Assembly: GCA_021156085.1 (NCBI GenBank)
Contig: JAJNBC010000015.1
Location: 1 to 46,113, forward strand
DNA: 46,113 nt
Reading direction: 5' to 3'
Source of the DNA: Gammaproteobacteria bacterium
GTDB taxonomy: Bacteria > Pseudomonadota > Gammaproteobacteria > DSM-16500
In this document: piece by piece, positions 42,967-46,113 of the stretch
How the letters are laid out: every line of letters starts with the position of its first letter
Numbering within the stretch: the stretch's first letter is position 1
Notes under the pieces: generated by a model
Told to the model about the DNA's origin: nothing
Seen by the model: only the letters and a program-made list of their open reading frames with translations
The model's database searches: none
Translations under genes and position numbers: made by a program

Positions 42967-43272
42967 CTACCGCTTAACCGGCAAGTGTCTTTCGTGTTGA
43001 AAATTTTCCCTTTTTTCAGAAGATGCTTTTTTAGCATGACGCGTCAATACCTGTCTTATATAAGGCTGATAACCAACTCCATCTTCCTGTGCTAAGCTTT
43101 TTAACGTATCAATTAAACTTTTCTGTAGCCGTATAGAAATCGTTCGTAACCCTAATCGTTCATCGAGCGTTTTTTCTCTCTCGGGAGATGCTTTACGCAC
43201 GTGTTCTTCAGAGGCACCTAGCTCTCGATTATCCCATGCCTCTTTGTTACTCTTTCTATGAATATTTTTCAT
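42967..43272 (-). CDS. BrnA/CopG-like antitoxin
   Basis: 101 aa. A charged N-terminal part is followed by a ribbon-helix-helix domain, RTISIRLQKSLIDTLKSLAQ, then YQPYIRQVLTRHAK, the pattern of BrnA-type antitoxins, whose DNA-binding domain lies at the C-terminus. The start overlaps the toxin end by 17 bp, with GAGGTGAAAATTT before the ATG. Toxin-first order is typical of brnTA. Confidence 0.82.
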   Translation of the reverse strand: MKNIHRKSNKEAWDNRELGASEEHVRKASPEREKTLDERLGLRTISIRLQKSLIDTLKSLAQEDGVGYQPYIRQVLTRHAKKASSEKRENFQHERHLPVKR

Positions 43273-43546
43273 AAATTTTCACCTCATTATCATTTGGTTC
43301 GTAGGCTGTCTTAATTTCGTAAGTTCCATTTTGAAGTTCAATAAAAATTATTTTTAATAACCGTCCTTGATCCGTTTCCGCAATAAACCAAAGTGTTGGC
43401 GGGTTTGTCTTATTTTTCTCTCTTTTATCTTCCAGTAATCCCTTGTTACGGTTTAAAAAACATTCTTCAACTTCTTCTATTGTAACGTAATGTTTTTTAA
43501 ATAATTTTTCAGCTACAATACGACTGATTATTAAATTCAAAGCCAT
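43256..43546 (-). CDS. BrnT/DUF4258-like toxin
   Basis: 96 aa. KHYVTIEEVEECFLNRNKGL, then TLWFIAETDQGRLLKIIFIE and KTAYEPNDNEVKIYEKY. The helix, then beta-sheet with RLLKIIFI and the AYEP end match BrnT/RelE-fold toxins of type II systems (often misnamed as ADP-ribosyl hydrolases in Legionella genomes). They act as ribonucleases. AAGGATAAAAAT precedes the ATG. The pair probably keeps the island from being lost. Confidence 0.75.
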   Translation of the reverse strand: MALNLIISRIVAEKLFKKHYVTIEEVEECFLNRNKGLLEDKREKNKTNPPTLWFIAETDQGRLLKIIFIELQNGTYEIKTAYEPNDNEVKIYEKYS

Positions 43547-43565
43547 ATTTTTATCCTTCTTATAT

Positions 43566-43582
43566 TATATACCATGTATATA
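43566..43582. promoter_or_regulatory. Candidate operator of the BrnTA-like pair
   Basis: TATATA (43566-43571) and TATATA (43577-43582) flank CCATG, 20 bases before the toxin start, overlapping the place expected for a promoter. A ribbon-helix-helix antitoxin could bind it. Confidence 0.4.
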
Positions 43583-43593
43583 CAAAAGCAATA

Positions 43594-44790
43594 TTATATT
43601 TCCTGATTTTTGTTAGGTATTGGAGAATTCATAAGCAAATCTTGCAACTCCATTCGTTGCAATAGATAATCCGTTATCATCTGCATAGGTTTTCTCAATC
43701 GTTCAACGTCCTGCATAATATACCCCGCTGTCACATCTCCATTCATTTTATGATTCAGCAATCGTTTAAGCGCATAAGCAGCAATATCAAGGCTTTCTGC
43801 TACAGTAATAAATGTTCTCCGTAAATCATGAATGGTAAATGGGATACCTGTGGCCTCAATGACCTTCGCCATTTGTTTGCGTGGCTCAATAATATATCTA
43901 TTCTCACCTGTGCGTGGGAATACATAGCCGCTTTTTGTATTTTGCTGAGGCTTTAACAGTAGCGCATATAGATAATCAGAAAGAGGCAAAGTATGCGGCT
44001 GTCGGTTTTTGGTGTCAATGATAGTTAATGTCTTGGCTTTGAGATCCACTTGTTCCCATTTTAATGTCGCAGCCTCTTGCCGACGTAGCCCAGTAAATAC
44101 TATTAAAATGAAATAATCGCGCAAAGTTTCATTGCAAAGATTGTTGACTGCTGCATACCAATTTGCAAGTTCATACGATTTGATAAATGATTGACGGCGT
44201 TCAATGCGATACCATGCGCGTGTTTGGGATAATCTTTTAACGGGATTATCCGTGATGAGTGATCGCCCTTGTGAATCTTCGTATTGCCCCGCTGCGAAAT
44301 TAAAAAGCGCACGTAGAACACGCATCGCTAGATTAGCATAAGCAGCGCCATGTTCTTGACCTAGTTTTTCATGGTGCTTAGTGATCTTATCTTTTGTAAT
44401 GGTAATTAAGGATTTGTCTTTCCAATTGTTAAAAGCAATTTGTAGAACGCGCTTATAATCGTAAAGAGTCTTTGGCTTAAGCGACTTGCGTGCGTGTAAA
44501 TAATCTTGCATCACTTCGTTTAATGTGACCGCACGCATTTCTTTCGTACGCTTTTCTGCAAGAGGGTCAATACCTGCTGCAATTTGTCCTAATAATTTCT
44601 GGGCTTCTCTACGCGCTTGCTCTACTGTTAATACGCCATATTTACCTAAAGTAATACGACGGATTTTATTGCCAATACTTTTTTCTACGACAAAGCTCTT
44701 GACGCCATTCGATGTAACGCGGAGCGCGAACCCCTTTAATTGGTCATCGCGGTAAAAAATCTGGTCTTTATCTGCGGGAGCAGATACCTT
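43594..44790 (-). pseudogene. P4-type integrase, start region missing
   Basis: A 398-codon open frame from the codon after TAA at 44793-44791 to the stop at 43594. The N-terminal part reads DQIFYRDDQLKGFALRVTSN, then SFVVEKSIGNKIRRITLGKY and LTVEQARREAQKLLGQIAAG, the Arm-DNA-binding DUF4102 domain. The catalytic domain has (counting from the internal ATG at 44538) Arg152 (FTGLRRQEA), Lys177, His237 and Arg240 (HDLRRTF), His263 (LLNHK) and Tyr273. No ATG, GTG or TTG stands in the frame before 44538, and about 15-20 residues of the usual start are absent. Either it is 5'-truncated or an unusual start is used. A short product from 44538 would lack the Arm-binding domain. Confidence 0.75.
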
Positions 44791-44878
44791 TTATAGGATA
44801 TAATGTAATGAATGCAAAGGGTATTTAAAAATTAATAAGGATGTGTAGAACTCGCTAAAACCCATATAAGTATAATTA

Positions 44879-44922
44879 GTAATCAGTAGGTCGCGTGTTC
44901 GATTCACGCCGTCGGCAGAATA
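44879..44922 (+). mobile_element. attR: second copy of the 44-bp core
   Basis: Identical to 38877-38920, including the 39-base tRNA-Thr 3' end. The 5' part of a tRNA is absent, so it is a partial copy, not a gene. Confidence 0.93.
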
Positions 44923-44963
44923 AAATCAAGGGATTAGATATGGCGCAAAAAATTTGAGTTTGA

Positions 44964-44984
44964 TGGTGCTATGGTGGTGCTATG
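44964..44984 (+). repeat. 11-bp-period direct repeat beyond attR
   Basis: TGGTGCTATG at 44964 and 44975. The pair starts 42 bases after the end of the att core, exactly as the TATGTAGAA pair does at the left. The sequence differs, so it may be the arm-type site of a second, different integrase. Confidence 0.6.
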
Positions 44985-45043
44985 ATATAAGAAGATTAAA
45001 ACCCTTCCGTAATCCCATTACTTTTTACTAAACCGCCACAATT

Positions 45044-45703
45044 TTAACTCGTCATCTCTATTTGTTTTAAAGAGTCGATTTCACAATTCCTCAAATAAAT
45101 ACCTTTTAACGCTTCATTCTTTTGAATCTCAAATTCGAATCTTATTAAAGCCTTAACAGATATCTGAATGCTCTCTTCTACCTCAAAGTAATGATCATTA
45201 TGATCAGACACTGAAAGTATCTGATCCATTGCATAATAATCTGCTTTATAAAGATAATAAGATACTTCAACATCAGTTTTAAAATTGCATGGTACGACCA
45301 AAATTCCTTCTCCATAATAAATTGCTTCAGAAAAATCGCAGCTTACATAATCGGGCTCGCTTGAGCTTACTATGGTGCATTCATTATTATCGTCGGGTAT
45401 TTTATTGCTGGAAATGTGCTTCCAAGCAAGAAAATTTGGAACAATTTCTGCTATCCTATTCTGAAACTCTTGTGAATTATTTTCACAATAGGCTCGAATC
45501 AGAGTCTTCTCAGACTCATCCACATCAATAAATGCTTTGCAAATATCTGACTTAATGGATTCATCAAGAGAGCGATAAATTTGTAAATTAGTTAACAGCC
45601 CCTTGCATGCAGCTAAAAAATCTTTATCATTAGATACAAAATGAACATTTTTTTCTTTGCTATATATTTTCTTAATATTTTGAAAAATCAATTGTAAGCT
45701 CAT
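45044..45703 (-). pseudogene. PIN-like protein (DUF4935 type), 3' part, frameshifted
   Basis: 219 codons. KNVHFVSNDKDFLAACKGLL resembles the conserved acidic segment of PIN-type RNases of the DUF4935 group; the rest (VPCNFKTDVEVSYYLYKADY and the last 60 residues) resembles the C-terminal domain that follows it. The ATG at 45703 lies inside the preceding frame, and the two frames together give one continuous PIN-like protein, so a frameshift near 45680 is likely. Family call is tentative. Confidence 0.45.
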
Positions 45704-45968
45704 ACCTCTCTGCCTTCATATCGTATAACCAGTTTAAATAATATAATCTAGCTTGCTTAATAATATTATTTTTATTAAAATATTTTTCCTCTATTTTTCT
45801 GAAATTCTCTTCATCAATATAATTTATTTCACATAATTGAACTAAATTGCGGATTATATCATTGTAAGAATTTTCATAAATAAAAGCCAATTTTGATACA
45901 AACTCACGTTCAATAAAATAAGGAACGTGTAACTTAATCAGGGATTTCTCAATTAATGATTCAAGCGT
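45672..45968 (-). pseudogene. PIN-like protein, 5' part, truncated
   Basis: The frame opens after TAA at 45971-45969 and reads through IKLHVPYFIEREFVSKLAFI to the stop at 45672. HVPYFIEREF resembles the beta strand and acidic residue near the start of PIN/DUF4935 proteins. No start codon with a ribosome binding site exists except a TTG at 45890, and the first conserved Asp segment is missing. It overlaps the truncated conjugation ATPase gene, so the junction is a recombination point. Confidence 0.45.
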
Positions 45969-46113
45969 TTAAAATGCGGCGGTTTTTCTTTTTGCTTAAT
46001 TTCATCGGGCGGCCCATGTAAACACAGCCAATGTTCTATCTGGGCTAGCATGCGCCGTGCGCCTTCTGGAAAATCCTTCATATTTTGTGTAGCGACTCCT
46101 AACCACAAACCTA
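45953..46113 (-). pseudogene. Conjugative transfer ATPase, truncated 3' end, runs off the right edge
   Basis: 53 codons at the window edge: LWLGVATQNMKDFPEGARRM, then LAQIEHWLCLHGPPDEIKQK and a divergent tail KRLNH. The first part matches the late region of VirB4/TraC-like ATPases of ICEs (family pattern LWLATQNxxDFPxxARKMLxMxEWWLCLxMPxxEIEQ). The usual continuation of about 30-40 residues is absent, so the gene is cut at its 3' end. It indicates an ICE relic right of the island. Confidence 0.6.

Noticed and set aside
44879..44922. Second tRNA-Thr gene
   Set aside because: Only the 3' 39 bases are present; acceptor 5' strand, D-arm and most of the anticodon arm are missing, so it is an att copy.

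Overview
The window is A/T-rich bacterial DNA that looks like a chromosome segment of a host-associated gammaproteobacterium, most probably of the order Legionellales. The order is inferred, not proven. Housekeeping genes of gammaproteobacterial type (ettA, argE, a rhlE-like DEAD-box helicase, queH, a GacA/LetA-type response regulator) are interspersed with many large, mostly helical, weakly recognisable proteins. Several of these carry eukaryote-directed domains: a kinase-like core plus a CE-clan Ulp1/YopJ-like cysteine protease, a P-loop followed by a polyproline domain, a papain-like protease, an acid-sphingomyelinase-like phosphoesterase, and membrane-hairpin proteins. This is the usual look of a secreted-effector repertoire. 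No secretion apparatus of that kind lies in the window, so effector status is inference.

Layout. Bases 1-1361 hold the 5' part of a helical protein that runs off the left edge. Next come a secreted papain-like protease, an MFS exporter and a membrane-hairpin protein. Bases 5541-7886 are a 2.3 kb segment bounded by inverted arrays of a 124-bp palindromic repeat. It encloses a decayed antitoxin gene, a small basic protein gene with its own promoter and terminator, and a polytopic membrane protein. From 7.9 to 11.6 kb are two helical/membrane effector-like genes and a coiled-coil gene, followed by a tyrosine recombinase, queH and a LuxR-type response regulator. From 14.6 to 25.4 kb two giant genes (2027 and 1343 codons) flank a RelBE/ParDE-type toxin-antitoxin pair. 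From 25.6 to 33.3 kb on the minus strand, two housekeeping genes each carry effector-like genes close downstream: ettA, then a phosphoesterase, then a DUF1810 protein; and a rhlE-like helicase, whose stop codon overlaps the start of a 522-codon unknown gene. From 33.7 to 38.7 kb are a glycine-zipper protein, an APC amino-acid permease, an outer-membrane barrel with a C-terminal Ig-like domain, and argE.

The right part is a mobile-element region at a tRNA-Thr(CGT) gene. The last 39 bases of the tRNA plus 5 following bases (44 bp) are repeated exactly 6002 bp downstream. They bound a compact island with a P4-type integrase that lacks a visible start codon, an AlpA-like regulator, a RepA-like helicase, a small HTH protein, a BrnT/BrnA-like toxin-antitoxin pair, a structured non-coding stretch and, most notably, a P4 CI / phage P1 C4-like antisense RNA locus (promoter, about 60-nt RNA, terminator, then downstream complementary segments). 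Beyond the second repeat, an 11-bp-period direct repeat sits at exactly the same distance as on the left side, which suggests a second element stacked in tandem. The rest of the window holds a frameshifted PIN-like gene and the truncated 3' end of a conjugative ATPase gene, remnants of an integrative conjugative element.

The most novel-looking items are the kinase-like/CE-protease double-domain protein, the P4-like mini-island with its antisense RNA locus and tandem att structure, and the inverted 124-bp palindromic arrays.
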